From NCBI RefSeq assembly GCF_014205635.1, contig NZ_JACIIV010000010.1, forward strand, positions 62,001-126,000: DNA of 64,000 nucleotides, written 5' to 3'. Of the stretch, positions 19,201 to 28,344 are shown piece after piece; position 1 is the stretch's first letter; every line of letters begins with the position of its first letter. Source of the stretch: Polymorphobacter multimanifer (GTDB lineage: Bacteria; Pseudomonadota; Alphaproteobacteria; Sphingomonadales; Sphingomonadaceae). The translations under genes were made by a program, and so were the position numbers. Under the pieces are notes generated by a model that had not been told where the DNA came from, searched no databases, and saw only the letters and a list, made by a program, of their open reading frames with translations.

Positions 19201-22200
19201 GGCGATGCTGTCCGCGCCGACCCTCACGGCTCCAGCAACCGAAACAGGCCCAAGCGTCGCCGCTTCCGACGCCTCGACCGTCAACGAACCCGAATCCGCA
19301 ACGCCCGCGATGTTCACATTGCCGTCCGAAGCCGAAGCGGTGATGCTGTCCGCCTCAAGCGCGCCGGTCACGACCGAGGAAACGCCTGTAAGTGCGATCG
19401 TACCGGCGGTGACGGACTGTGTTGTGATCGTGTCTGCATCAACTGTCACAGCGTCGGTGACGCTCACGATACCGATCGTGGCCGCATCGGATGCCGTGAC
19501 CGTGAGGTTGCCCGAGTTCTCGACGCTCGCAATTTCAACATCGCCGCCAGATGCCGACACGGTAATGTTGCCCGCCGCAAGTGCGCCTGTTGACACCGAC
19601 GATACGCCTGCCAGCTCAATGAAACTGGCGGACATCATCTGCGTTGCGATGCTGTCGGCTCCGACAGTCACGGCTCCAGCAACCGCGACAGGCCCGAGTG
19701 TCGCCGCTTCCGACGCCTCGACCGTCAAAGAGCCAGAATTCGCAACGCCCGCGAGGTTCACATCGCCGTCCGAAGCCGATGCGGTGATGCTGTCCGCCTC
19801 AAGCGCGCCGGTCACGACCGACGCCACACCGGAGAGCAGGATGTTTCCGGCAGTCATTGTCTGCGTCGAAATCTCGGCTGCAGTCACTTCAGCTGCACCG
19901 GTCACGGTTACGGGAGCGGACAGAGTGGCCATGCTGCCTGCCATCACATCGAGCGATGCCGAATTCACCGCGCCTGCCAGTGTGACATCACCCAGCGTCG
20001 CGCCCAGCGTCACCACGCCGCCCGAAATTGACTGCATCTGAAGATTGCCGGCTTCGGCAAGCGCAAACACTGCGCCATCGCCAGTGGACTCGAGAGCAGC
20101 AGCGGTCAGGTTGCGTGCTGCCTGAAAGTCCACGCTACCCGTGACCTGCGTTGCGCCGGCAATGGCGAGATCGCGCCCGGCGCGCACCAGGACATTGCTA
20201 CCTGTAGCTATGGCGGCGACTGTCACATCGCCTTCTGTTCCAGTAGCGCCAGGGCCTCGTCCCGCATTGAGAGCGATCGTGCCTCCAGCAAGTGTATCGG
20301 TACGGGTAAAGCCATTGCTCGCAACGATGTCGATATCGGCTGCAGTCAGTGCCCCGGTTGTCGCATTGCTGCCGGCTTGCACATCCACCGTACCAATCAG
20401 CAGCGCCGGACCGACAATGCTCGCGGAACCGCCTGTCGCCATCAGCAATGACAAAGCGGTCACCCCGTCGATCGTCGCGTCGCCCGCTGTCGACTCGATT
20501 TCCACCACGGACGCACTGGAAAGTGCTCCCATGTTCAGGTCGCCCGCCACCGCAACCGCTGTCAGTTGGCCGTTGCCACTGTCCACATCTGCCGTCTGAA
20601 GGCTGCGTTGCGCCTGAAGCTCCACGCCCGCCGTGATGACAACATCGCCGTTAAGCGTAAGGTCCCGGGTGGCCAAACCGCTCAAGGCGCTGCCTGAAAT
20701 CTCGCCATTTACAAGCAGGTCGGAGCCGGCAAGCAATATGACCCCGCCGGTCAACGCACCAGTTTCCACATTGCCCAAAAGTGCTTCGAGCGCGATCGTG
20801 CTGCCCGACACCGCGCCCGTTGTCACTGCTGTGCCGGTAATATCGGCAGTTCCTGAAACACGTGTGGGACCAACAAGCGAAACTGCTCCCGCTGCCGATA
20901 CCAACAGAGTTGATGCGCCGGGCGTGCCGCCAGCGCCCTCGACACGCGCAATTATCACGTCGCCACCGGTGCCTGGCGATGTCTGCACAAGCAAATCAGA
21001 GCCAGTGAGGTTGCCGAGAGTCACATCGCCAAGATTGCTCGTCACGGTCACACTTCCGGCACCCCCGGCAATATCGCCGGCCAGCACGTTGCGCTCGCTG
21101 CTCAGCACCACCCCACTGCCGGCAGACACATTTGCCATGTCCACGCCAATCGGCGAGACTGGCGCCATGGCCATCAAGTCCGTGCCACCAGCCACCGTCA
21201 CGGTGCTGCCGGCTGTCGTCCGGGCATCAACAAGCACGCGACGCCCACCTGCCAGCGTCACGATGTTGCCGGCCGCCACGGCCAACTGCCCGGCACCGAG
21301 CGCTTCAGCCAGCCGGAGGTCCCGCGTGGCTGCCATGCTGATCGAGCCCAATGGTGCCGCACTGCCGCGGTCCACGACAATGTCGAGTGCAGAGTTGAGA
21401 ATGATATCTCCGTTGCTCGACGTGAGACTGCCGACATAAATGCCATCGGGGCTCGGCCCGCCAGCATTCTCACCTGTCGCTGTCAGGATGATACCGAGGT
21501 TGGCCGAGATGGTGCCGCCGACAATCCGCCTTCCAGTGACATCAAGCAGGCCGGGATCGCTCACATCGCCAAGATTGACCGAGTCGCCTGCCAAGGTCGC
21601 ACCATCGGCACCGAAGACATCGATGCCGATCAGGTCACCGCCGGCCAACGCCACAACCCGTTTTCCGGGCAGCGGTCCGATGGCTGTCCCGGTAACCGGG
21701 TCGAAAATGTCGTTGCCGGATGCGTCCACCGGCGCATCACTGTTGTCGTTGTCGGGGCTCGAGATCCTGAAATCAGCGCCGGTCAGATCGCCCATCCTCG
21801 CGACTGCCACGATGTCGTTGCGGCTAGTCACATCCCCCAGTGCGATCTCGTCGGCCAGTGCCACAACCCGACCGCCGGACGAGATGGCACCAGCTACATC
21901 CAGTGTCGGTCCCGCGTCCAACGTAAGGAAACTGCCTGTCGTCGTCACATCACCAACAATGGCGACTGCACCAGGGCTTTGCACAAGCAGAGCCCCGCCG
22001 GCTGCCAACGAGCCGCTTCGCGCAAGTGACAACCCATTGACCAAAGGCGCGGTCGTTACGTCGATGGTCGTGCCAAACAGGCTGATCGGCCCGTTGCTGG
22101 CCGAAGCCTGGCCGAGCACGAGCGCGTTTCCGGCGGTCAGCGTGATTCCCGCTGCATTGCTGGTGCTGGCCGTGCCGATAGCCATGCGGCCAGTGTTGGC

Positions 22201-25200
22201 CAGACTGATTCCCGAGTTCGAGGTTGTCAGCGTGGCAATGTCCACATCACCATTGATCACGGTCGCGGCACCCAGGAGACTTGCTGCCGTGACATTGGCA
22301 AAAGCGAGGCCGTCAAACGCTGCCCCCTGCACCAACGTCACATTGCCGGCGCCGGCGGTGATCGTCGTCCCCGCCATCGATATGCTGCGCACACCGGCTG
22401 CCGGTGCCACGGATCCTGCAGTCAGTGTGGTCGCGACTGAGTCGAGTGTCACGCCACCAAGGCTGCCGATGCTGCGCGCGGCCGACACCGCCACGCTGCT
22501 CGCCTCGATCGTCGCGCTGCTGCCGGTCCGGCCGAGCACAACATCAATCCCGGCCGTGATGGAAACCGCGCCTCCACCCGCATCAATGCCGGCCCGCACG
22601 ATGGCGTCGCCGGTCACGCTCGTCAGCGTCACCGGTCCGTTGCTTTCGATCCGCCCCGGTTGGGCGACATCACGCCCGACCGTCAATGTGCCGGCGTCGG
22701 CCCTCACCGTTACGGCGTTGTCGCTTGAAACCGTGCCGACGATCACATTGCCGCTGGTCGAGCGGATTAGCGCGTCTGCCGTCAGGACGACATCGCCGGT
22801 GGTAATCGCGGCGTCGGTCAAAAGCCCTGCCGCCGATGGCCCATATGCCGCCGGCGTGAACGGCGAGGCCGCCGGTGCCACCCCAATGCCCAATGAACCC
22901 GCTGTAACCGAGCCCAAAGTCAATGCTGTTCCAGCGCCACGCACCAGCAAAACGGCGCCGCCATTGTTGGACAGGTTTGCACCGCCGCCGATCGCCCCGG
23001 CCGCATCCAGAACGAGGTTGCCGGCAGTCGCCGCAAGCGTTGTCGTACCCTCGCTCAGGATGTCGCCCGTCGCGGCACGCAGCAGCAGGCCACCGCTGGA
23101 GGTTTGCATTCGGACCTGACCATCCGCGCCGACCACGATACTGTTGGCGAGCACGATATAGTCCTCGCCCGTCCCGCTACTTACATCGCCGGCCACGCGC
23201 GCAGCCCCGCTCGCGGTCACCAGCACTGCCCCGCGGGATGCCAGGCCAGCAGTGGCCACATCCCCGCTCGTCGCCGTGACGGAAACATCGCCATTGCCGG
23301 CACCCGACCCGCCGATCCGCGCCAGCACATCCCCGATCGTGATGCTGCTACCCTGCACTGAAAGGGCGTTGTTGGCGCTGGTCGTGCCGACAATCGTGAC
23401 GGCACCGTCTGCCTCAAACGCAGTCACGCCCGAGGTCACGATCTGTCCGCCTGCCGCGGACAGTGCCAAGGTCGACAATGATCGCGCATTTCCGATCACA
23501 AGATCGCCATTCTGCGCGGTCAGGTTTATCGCACCCGATCCGGGCTGCCCGGTCACCCCCGCCAGCGACAAGCTTTCTGCCACAAGGACCAGCCCACCAT
23601 TGACGCTGGTGTCGTCTACAAATCGAATTTCGCCATCGGTGGCAGCCAAGCTCAGATCGCCAGTGGTTGTCACCGGCCCGGTCACGACCAAGTCGCCGCC
23701 CGTCGCATAGTTTGCCGTGTCGGCCAAAGTCACGCCACTGGCACTTGCCAGCCGCAAACTCCCGCCAGCGGTCAGCGTCAGGCCGCTGGTGTCGAGCGTG
23801 CCATTCGTGCGTGTCAGCGAGAGATCGCCCGTCGCACGCACCCCGTCGGTCGCAAGACTTCCCGCCAGCGCACCAGCGCTGACGGAGACATTCGCTGCCG
23901 GCGCCGCCGCCCCATCAAAAGCTGTCATGTTCGCATTCAGCGCCAATGCGCGCGTTGCGAGCCCATCGTCGATATTGATCGTCAACGTGCCGGGTGTCAC
24001 GATGTCGACCGCACCCGTTGCCTCGATACTGTCCGCCGTCACGTTCGACGCACCGCCGCCGATGACAACACCTCCGCCGGCCCGCACGGTCGAGAGTGCA
24101 AGATCCGATGGGGTTGTCAGCGTCACCACCCCGCGAGCAGCAAGGCTACCGACTGCAATCGTCCCGGCATCAACCGAGACCGCACCCGTGAATGCCCTTA
24201 CACCACCCAAAGTGACCGCTGTGATACTCTGGCCGCCCGTCGGCGTCACAACCAGGCTGCCGCCGATCACCTCGCCGAGCGACACATTGGCTGTGTCGCC
24301 TGGCCGCACAGTGATCGAAAGGCCACTCGTTTGGGTACTACCGGCCGTGATCGTGAGCACGCCACCGGTGCCAATGTCTCCGTCGGCGATAAGGCTTACC
24401 GTTCGATCGGCACTTGCCGTGTTTCCACTGTTGCCTACAAGGCCAACGCCGCCGACGCCCACCGCAATTGCTGCATCGGAAACAACGGACAGGCCGTCAG
24501 AAGCGCTCACCAAAGTCGCCAATGCACCGCCCAGCACCACGCCGTCACCACCGAGGCTGATACTGCCGCCGGTCGCGGACAAATCGCCCGTTATCGTCAG
24601 TGTGTCACCTGCCATGAGGGTCAGATCACCCGCAGTTGCGGTCACGAGATCGACAGCCAGGCTGTTCGCGTCGAGCACTTCAACGCTCGCGCCGCGCAGC
24701 ACGACTGTCCCGGCGGCGTTGTCGATGCTGCCTGTCACGAGCGCCCCACCGGCATCGAGATCCACGTTGCTCGCCGTGGTCAGGCTGCCGGTTCGGATGT
24801 CCCCTGATACTTCAAGCAACAGCCCCGTTGTCAGGTTGACGTCCCCAAGTCGCACATCGTCCAAACCTGCTGGCGTCAAGACGAGATTTGCCGCGGTCAC
24901 ATCGCCAAAGATAACGTCAGCGTCGACCCCCGCCGTCACACTGACATCGCCGCGGTTTGCATCACCCGTCACCAGCGCTGCCGCATTTGCGCCCGGTGAT
25001 CCAACCCCGGCCGTCGACGTGAGCGCGATGCCACGAAGATCGAGATTGGTATCGGCGTCGCCACTGTTGGAGCGCAATGTGCCGCCACTGGTCACGATCG
25101 CGCCATTGGTTGCCGTCACTGCAATGCCTCGCGTTGCAGTGAGTCCGGCTGCCGCAAGCGTGACAGTGGCGCCGCTCAGGCGGATATCTGCTCCAGCCGT

Positions 25201-26379
25201 CAGCCCCGCAGCAAGCGTGACTGCACCATTGCCGGCTACAGAAATCCCGCTAGCGGCCGCGGAAAGCACGGCATTTTCTCCGATCTCTATGCCCCGCGAT
25301 ATGTTCAGTGGTCCGGCATCCGGCATCTCGACCGGCACCGGTCCATCTGCATCCGCCACGCCGGCGCGCAGAATGATGCCATTTTCCCCGATCGCGGCAT
25401 GGCTCGCCGTAATGCTGCCACCGACATTGAGGAGGGTTTCGTTTAGGCTGCTGCGGCTTGCCACGGCGGCAAACACGCGATCGCCGTTCACTTCGCCCGA
25501 TGCCACCAGCGCCGCACCCGTGAGCACAGTGCCCTCGCCGATCGCGATTCGCATCAAGCTCGTCGGCGTCAATTGCACACTGGCATCTTGCGCCACCACA
25601 AGACCAACATCCCCGCCTGCAGACAGTTGCGCAGGGTTATCACCACCCGCCATCACAATGCGCGGCGCAACCAGCAGAACGACGCCATCAGCATTGATGC
25701 TGGCGCCCGAACCGCCGCCCGAATCCAGCCGGATTTCGGCCCGCGCATCCGCATTCCCGCCCTCGGTGCGTGCTCCAAGGAAGTTCACTGCATTCGCTGT
25801 TCCGAAATTTGCAAACTCGGCATCAGTTACCGCCAGCGTCGAGGCCACGAAGCTCGACATGTTTGTTACCGAGCTTTCGGGACCAAACAAAACTCCATTG
25901 GGGTTGACCAGCCAGATACTGCCCCTGTTGCCGGCCGAGGCGGTCGGATCACCCCGCAATATGCCATCGATCACCGATTGCGGCACGCTGTTGCCGTCCC
26001 CGACAACACGGTTGAGAATAGCAAACGGCATGTTTGCCATGGGCAATCCGTTGCGAAACTCTACAGTGGCAGCACCATTTTCGTCACGACCGATGGAAAA
26101 GCTCTCCCAGTTGATGATCGCATTCGGGCTTTGCACATTTATGGTCAGCTGGTTGATGTCCGGCATTGCATCCGGCAGACTAATGACACCTTCAGGCGGA
26201 GGCGTGAACGCCCCAGGAGCCCCGACGCTGTAACTGAATTCGAGTACACCGCTTTGGACAGTGCCATTGTTCGGGAGCGCCAACTGCGCCGCAACCGGCG
26301 AAGCCACCGAAACCAGTGCAAGCGAGGCCGCTCCAGCCAGCAACTGCTGACGGCGGATGATACGACGATCCATCATCAT
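13228..26379 (-). CDS. Giant TpsA-type filamentous haemagglutinin-like adhesin
   Basis: Exoprotein of a two-partner secretion system, about 4383 residues. It has an N-terminal signal (RRIIRRQQLLAG to SPVAAQ), then a TPS/haemagglutination domain recognisable from IINWESFSIG and the VNPNGVLFG motif near residues 80-170. A very long Ser/Thr/Ala/Gly/Val-rich beta-helix follows, with 21 copies of a 74-residue repeat towards the C-terminal third. The only two cysteines I found form a CX7C pair near residues 4308-4316, about 70 residues from the end. I saw no CdiA VENN motif or toxin domain and no YadA anchor. Several ATGs cluster at 26371-26385; I prefer 26379 because GGGGGA lies 7 bases upstream. 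It follows tpsB by 14 bases. Probable role: surface adhesin or biofilm filament. Confidence 0.93.
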   Translation of the reverse strand: MMMDRRIIRRQQLLAGAASLALVSVASPVAAQLALPNNGTVQSGVLEFSYSVGAPGAFTPPPEGVISLPDAMPDINQLTINVQSPNAIINWESFSIGRDENGAATVEFRNGLPMANMPFAILNRVVGDGNSVPQSVIDGILRGDPTASAGNRGSIWLVNPNGVLFGPESSVTNMSSFVASTLAVTDAEFANFGTANAVNFLGARTEGGNADARAEIRLDSGGGSGASINADGVVLLVAPRIVMAGGDNPAQLSAGGDVGLVVAQDASVQLTPTSLMRIAIGEGTVLTGAALVASGEVNGDRVFAAVASRSSLNETLLNVGGSITASHAAIGENGIILRAGVADADGPVPVEMPDAGPLNISRGIEIGENAVLSAAASGISVAGNGAVTLAAGLTAGADIRLSGATVTLAAAGLTATRGIAVTATNGAIVTSGGTLRSNSGDADTNLDLRGIALTSTAGVGSPGANAAALVTGDANRGDVSVTAGVDADVIFGDVTAANLVLTPAGLDDVRLGDVNLTTGLLLEVSGDIRTGSLTTASNVDLDAGGALVTGSIDNAAGTVVLRGASVEVLDANSLAVDLVTATAGDLTLMAGDTLTITGDLSATGGSISLGGDGVVLGGALATLVSASDGLSVVSDAAIAVGVGGVGLVGNSGNTASADRTVSLIADGDIGTGGVLTITAGSTQTSGLSITVRPGDTANVSLGEVIGGSLVVTPTGGQSITAVTLGGVRAFTGAVSVDAGTIAVGSLAARGVVTLTTPSDLALSTVRAGGGVVIGGGASNVTADSIEATGAVDIVTPGTLTINIDDGLATRALALNANMTAFDGAAAPAANVSVSAGALAGSLATDGVRATGDLSLTRTNGTLDTSGLTLTAGGSLRLASASGVTLADTANYATGGDLVVTGPVTTTGDLSLAATDGEIRFVDDTSVNGGLVLVAESLSLAGVTGQPGSGAINLTAQNGDLVIGNARSLSTLALSAAGGQIVTSGVTAFEADGAVTIVGTTSANNALSVQGSSITIGDVLARIGGSGAGNGDVSVTATSGDVATAGLASRGAVLVTASGAARVAGDVSSGTGEDYIVLANSIVVGADGQVRMQTSSGGLLLRAATGDILSEGTTTLAATAGNLVLDAAGAIGGGANLSNNGGAVLLVRGAGTALTLGSVTAGSLGIGVAPAASPFTPAAYGPSAAGLLTDAAITTGDVVLTADALIRSTSGNVIVGTVSSDNAVTVRADAGTLTVGRDVAQPGRIESNGPVTLTSVTGDAIVRAGIDAGGGAVSITAGIDVVLGRTGSSATIEASSVAVSAARSIGSLGGVTLDSVATTLTAGSVAPAAGVRSISMAGTTITAGAGNVTLVQGAAFDGLAFANVTAASLLGAATVINGDVDIATLTTSNSGISLANTGRMAIGTASTSNAAGITLTAGNALVLGQASASNGPISLFGTTIDVTTAPLVNGLSLARSGSLAAGGALLVQSPGAVAIVGDVTTTGSFLTLDAGPTLDVAGAISSGGRVVALADEIALGDVTSRNDIVAVARMGDLTGADFRISSPDNDNSDAPVDASGNDIFDPVTGTAIGPLPGKRVVALAGGDLIGIDVFGADGATLAGDSVNLGDVSDPGLLDVTGRRIVGGTISANLGIILTATGENAGGPSPDGIYVGSLTSSNGDIILNSALDIVVDRGSAAPLGSISMAATRDLRLAEALGAGQLAVAAGNIVTLAGGRRVLVDARTTAGSTVTVAGGTDLMAMAPVSPIGVDMANVSAGSGVVLSSERNVLAGDIAGGAGSVTVTSNLGDVTLGNLTGSDLLVQTSPGTGGDVIIARVEGAGGTPGASTLLVSAAGAVSLVGPTRVSGTADITGTAVTTGAVSGSTIALEALLGNVETGALTGGVILLAGSDLLVNGEISGSALSGLATRDLTLNGDVVITAGVELQAQRSLQTADVDSGNGQLTAVAVAGDLNMGALSSASVVEIESTAGDATIDGVTALSLLMATGGSASIVGPALLIGTVDVQAGSNATTGALTAADIDIVASNGFTRTDTLAGGTIALNAGRGPGATGTEGDVTVAAIATGSNVLVRAGRDLAIAGATQVTGSVDFQAARNLTAAALESTGDGAVFALAEAGNLQMQSISGGVVTLGATLGDVTLAGAVNSASLDVMAGSMATLSAPVTVTGAAEVTAAEISTQTMTAGNILLSGVASVVTGALEADSITASASDGDVNLAGVANSGSLTVEASEAATLGPVAVAGAVTVGADSIATQMMSASFIELAGVSSVSTGALAAGNITVSASGGDVEIASVENSGNLTVTASDAATIGIVSVTDAVTVDADTITTQSVTAGTIALTGVSSVVTGALEADSITASASDGNVNIAGVADSGSLTVEASEAATLGPVSVAGAVRVGADSIATQMISASSIELAGVSSVSTGALEASNITVSASGGDVEIASVENSGNLTVMASDAATLGIVSVTDAVTVDADTITTQSVTAGTIALAGVSSVTTGALEADSITASASAGSVAIASVADSGSLTVTASDTVTSGAVTVTGAVVVGGGIISAQPITASTIELSGVSLVTTGALEAVSISALASAGSVNIASIANSGSLAVSASDSVTLGPVSVSGAVAVDADIIATQVIAADSIELAGVSSVSTGALEASNITVSASGGDVEIASVDNSGNLTVMASDAATIGIVSVTDAVIVEADTITTQSITAGSIALAGVSSVTTGALEADSITASASDGSVAIASVADSGSLTVTASDTATFGVVTINGALTVGAGSIITQDITAGTIALTGISSVTTGALAADSITASASDGSVAIASVADSGSLTVMASDTATLGAVTVTGAVVVGGGIISAQPITASTIELSGVSMVTTGALEAVSISALASAGSVNIASIANSGSLAVSASDSVTLGPVSVSGAVAVDADIIGTQVIAADSINLAGVSSVTTGGLEASNITVSASGGDVEIASVENSGNLAVMASDAATLGIVSVTDAVTVDADTITTQSVTAGTIALTGVSSVTTGALEAESITASASDGSVAIAGVADSGSLSVEASEAATLGPVSVAGAVRVGADSIATQMISASSIELAGVSSVSTGALEAGNITVSASGGDVEIASVDNSGNLTVMASDAATIGIVSVTDAVTVDADTITTQSVTAGTIALAGVSSVTTGALEADSITASASDGSVHIASVANSGSVAVSASDTATLGRVAVSDAIEIAADVIAAESMTGESIELTGVSSVTTADLQAGRIDARATAGTVNIAGIAQSGTVLVQAFGDVTLGGVGTSGAVTARAGQVGATAGRGDLFVGSVDSGAGAITLSATNGSIASGTLAGGVIQADATGASGDVLLQTILRSSQFAASAGRDLFLAGNATSIGSINLAAGRAMTVQAVAADGALAAMAGGVLVANDAISVARSIDLEAGNGLSTVDVDSRINSSVTARALAGDLEMGDVSGGVLTLAASAGNATIGGVPRAKSLALTASGTATLGTAVVTEAAEFSANVIVTQAITAGTVKLAGLTSVATGALQAETITASASAGSVDIATVADSGALAVTASEVATLGDVTVTGSVLVAADVVAAQTMTAGSIDLTGVSSVTTETLQAASIAASASAGSVVISNVQDSGELTVTASDVATLGNVAVSGAATVAADAIAAQLMTAGSIDLTGVSSVTTAALQAASITASASAGSVDIASVAESGSLTVMASDIVMLGNVTVTDAVTVTADTIGAQAMTAGTIELTGVSSVTTGALRGASIEVSASAGTVDLATVADSGSLTVTASDIVTLGNVAVTDAVTIAADTIGVQAMTAGTIDLAGVSSVTTGALQAAGIAVSASAGSVDIASIAESGTLAVTAADTAALGDVTVTGAVTVGADVIASEAMTAGSISMAGLTSVNTGGLRAGAIDVRATRGTVTIAGITGSNSVLAQASGDATLGNVISSGAVTLRAGQVGNVATSGNLRAGTVNATSARIDLRSTAGSIAAGTLAGGEIVAEATGITSDITLAGVDRSSRLALTSGRSILLNGSVRVAGTADLTTDRIDLVPAAELRTDGLLRLTANTAGGVVNVANGGMSLFDNADMPRVFAPSVQIDGKGRAVKIGTTDLFPNTVNVGVLTSNDIDVTGVLTFRSTGSAARRTLTLGGLAVADSGSATSNEGLANAARSVAVRVVEAAGATAGGGQIVADGSAVRLNGRYLAVGLRTQFLDTLLTDSPPDPATVRRSFTEQPTSRFYIANPPFQPPRYNVLTAERLVVRVEQWGLLQNTDTSAQPGGGVRLGSVQLLNGGAVQGGPVVGFFGSLGGQEGIAAALRVTIDQLGGISPNNVRINGCVALTTAGCIVTGLPLPLVQLNDPGQALLIRSTPDLVLPLDLISGTTNEALWRDDELEPVVTPVPAATTPADGARP
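14554..15885 (-). repeat. 222-bp coding repeats, block B (6 copies) in tpsA
   Basis: Six consecutive 74-codon units, the first beginning at 15885 and the sixth at 14775, exactly 1110 bases (5 x 222) apart, so no insertion or deletion has occurred. Each unit carries a (L/M)(T/A)G(V/L)(S/T)SV.T core and a SASAGSV-type turn. The last copy diverges and runs into a tail (AGQVG, then AGSIAAGTLAGGEI) paralogous to the tail after block A. Confidence 0.9.
16507..19836 (-). repeat. 222-bp coding repeats, block A (15 copies) in tpsA
   Basis: Fifteen 74-codon units. Leucine anchors at 19836 (unit 1) and 16728 (unit 15) are exactly 14 x 222 bases apart. Several copies are almost identical in DNA, and a higher-order period of 888 bases (4 units) is visible: the stretch at 17833-17925 recurs at 18721-18813. 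This points to recent unequal exchange or gene conversion. The last unit degenerates into a tail (AGQVGATAG, then NGSIASGTLAGGVI). Confidence 0.93.
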
Positions 26380-26393
26380 GCCCATATCCCCCG

Positions 26394-28238
26394 TCAGCGC
26401 CAAGGCAGCGCGCGCACCGTGAGAGAAAGCAGCAGGCGCGCGCCCGGCTTCTCAACATCGATGGCCAGATTTCTGTCGAGCGGCTTCGCGTACACGAGAT
26501 CGAGCCGCATATGGTTGCCAAAAGTCGCCCGCACGCCCCCGCCGATCGATCGCAGCGTCCGCCTTCGCTCGAAATTGTTGCTGTCGAGATTCCAGAGCTC
26601 GACATGGTCGTAGAAGCCAAGCGCCTCGAACGCGATGTCATTTGTGGAAAGAGGCACCGGCTTGCCCAGCCGCACTTCAGTACTGGCGCCAACCACGCGA
26701 TCGCCGGCTGTGGCACCTGGGTCGTAGCCGCGGCCGAGCGTCAGGTTGCCAACTGCGAATTCGTCAAAAGCCAGCAGCGGATCCGGCGTCCACTGGCCGC
26801 GGATATCGGTCGCGAGTGTGGCTGCATAGGGTGAATTGGGACCAAACCGCACCCGCGCCTCGCCGTTCAGTCCGGCACGGAAAACAAATGCCTGGCTGTT
26901 GCCTTCGAAGCGCGTCGGCAGCGCCGAATTGCCGCCGCCACCAACCGGGGTAGCGCCGAGAACCCCGAGCCCCTGCCGCAATTCGGCATAGGCACCCAGG
27001 CGCCACGCAGGTGCCAGAACCGAAAGCCGCCGCGCTACAACATCGCCATCAAGTCGAAGCCATGCCGCGCGGACTTGATCAAGGTTGATCAACTGGCCAA
27101 GTGCGCGCGTGCGCTGGTCAATCAGGTCGAATCCGCCACCAACCCGAACATTGGCAGTGGTCGATCGCACCAATGGGTAACTGGCCGACAGCGAAGCAAG
27201 GATCGATTCTGAGGTCAGCGCGAAATTGGCGGCCGCGTTGGGAAGTGTCGGTCGTGTCTTTGCATAGGTCATGTTTGCAGCGAACCGAAGTCCATCATTT
27301 CCGGCGGCAAAATCATGTCCGCCTTGCACGACCACGAGCTCGCGCACATCGCTGGTTGAAAACACCGATAGATAGGTCCGGTCAGCCAGGCCGGTGATCC
27401 CGTACAATTCACCCCGGATAACGCCGCTCCAACGCCCGATCTGCGTAGAACCATAGTTCTGAACGTTGGTCACAACACTGCCGATGTCACGCTGAAGCAG
27501 AATCTCTCCGATCACCTCGCCGGCTTGGCCCGATGGCGCAGGACGCAGTTCAAGCGTAACCTGCGTGCCTGGAATGTCGTTGGCGAGCAGCAGTATGCGT
27601 TCTGCTTCTTGCTCGTTCAGCGGATCGAGCGCTCGCAGACGTTCGAGCAATTTCTCGAGCCGCGCCTGCCCCTTGCCGGCATCGCCGCGAACCCGAAGCT
27701 CCACAATTCTGGCGGTCGTCACCCGAAGCCGCAGGACACCGTCAGCAAGCTCCTGCTCCGGCACTTGAACAGCGGCCACAAATCGTGCCCTTTGCAATGC
27801 CGCGCTGGCTTCGTCGCGCAACCTGCAAATTTCGGCCAGCGGCTGGGCCCGGCCATCAAGCCCGGCACCAACGTCTGCGAGCACGGTCTGCACTTCAGCC
27901 GGCAATGCGATGTCACCAGGCCCAACAAAAACAACCTTGCTCAGCGGCGCCGTCAGCGCGCTGTTGGCCAGAGCCTCAGGACACGGGCCCGGCACAAAAC
28001 CCCGCGACCTCACGGTCGCTCGTGGCTGCGTCAGGTCAGCCGATGGCGGTGCCCTATCCAGTTCTTGCGCTGTCGGCGGCCGTCCTGGCGCGCCAGGTGT
28101 GATTTGTGCCGCTACAGGCTCCGCTGCTCCCACAGCGAGTGCCGCCGCGCCCATGAACAGCGAGGCCCTTGAACAGATTTCAAAGCGTCCGGAGCCTCGA
28201 CTCCGTCGATACGCGCCACTGCGTTCAACACGCACCAT
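26394..28238 (-). CDS. TpsB outer-membrane transporter (ShlB/FhaC family)
   Basis: Omp85-superfamily pore that secretes its partner TpsA across the outer membrane. The product is about 614 residues. It has a signal-like segment (LFMGAAALAVGAAEPVAAQ), a proline-rich linker, POTRA domains around residues 75-230 (for example VVFVGPGDIALPAEVQ), then a 16-strand barrel. NLTLGRGYDPGATAGD near residue 500 corresponds to the conserved VRGY-type loop-6 motif. The ATG at 28236-28238 has GGGGTGG upstream; other starts 18 bases earlier or later at the hydrophobic stretch are possible. It ends 14 bases before tpsA, the standard TPS arrangement. Confidence 0.92.
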   Translation of the reverse strand: MVRVERSGAYRRSRGSGRFEICSRASLFMGAAALAVGAAEPVAAQITPGAPGRPPTAQELDRAPPSADLTQPRATVRSRGFVPGPCPEALANSALTAPLSKVVFVGPGDIALPAEVQTVLADVGAGLDGRAQPLAEICRLRDEASAALQRARFVAAVQVPEQELADGVLRLRVTTARIVELRVRGDAGKGQARLEKLLERLRALDPLNEQEAERILLLANDIPGTQVTLELRPAPSGQAGEVIGEILLQRDIGSVVTNVQNYGSTQIGRWSGVIRGELYGITGLADRTYLSVFSTSDVRELVVVQGGHDFAAGNDGLRFAANMTYAKTRPTLPNAAANFALTSESILASLSASYPLVRSTTANVRVGGGFDLIDQRTRALGQLINLDQVRAAWLRLDGDVVARRLSVLAPAWRLGAYAELRQGLGVLGATPVGGGGNSALPTRFEGNSQAFVFRAGLNGEARVRFGPNSPYAATLATDIRGQWTPDPLLAFDEFAVGNLTLGRGYDPGATAGDRVVGASTEVRLGKPVPLSTNDIAFEALGFYDHVELWNLDSNNFERRRTLRSIGGGVRATFGNHMRLDLVYAKPLDRNLAIDVEKPGARLLLSLTVRALPWR

Positions 28239-28344
28239 TCGGCCACCCCGCCCCATTCGCCCCAACCCCCTGCCGGCTTCCACCGGCCCCCCGCACCGCA
28301 GCGACACCAACAACTGCCCGAAGCTGGCAAGCACCCGGCAGGGA

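Noticed and set aside
14554-19836. Regular array considered as a CRISPR or satellite repeat
   Set aside because: The 222-bp period is a multiple of 3, stays in frame and encodes beta-helix repeats. There are no short repeats with unique spacers.
14975-26233. Very long plus-strand open frames opposite tpsA (for example 14975-16873, 18089-20041, 21440-23119 and 23717-26233)
   Set aside because: They are antisense shadows of a high-GC repetitive gene, rich in Ala/Ser/Thr/Val without domains or ribosome sites. The minus-strand adhesin explains the region fully.
13228-26379. TpsA as a CdiA-type contact-dependent toxin
   Set aside because: I found no VENN motif, no distinct C-terminal toxin region and no small immunity gene directly downstream; the CHAT gene follows instead.
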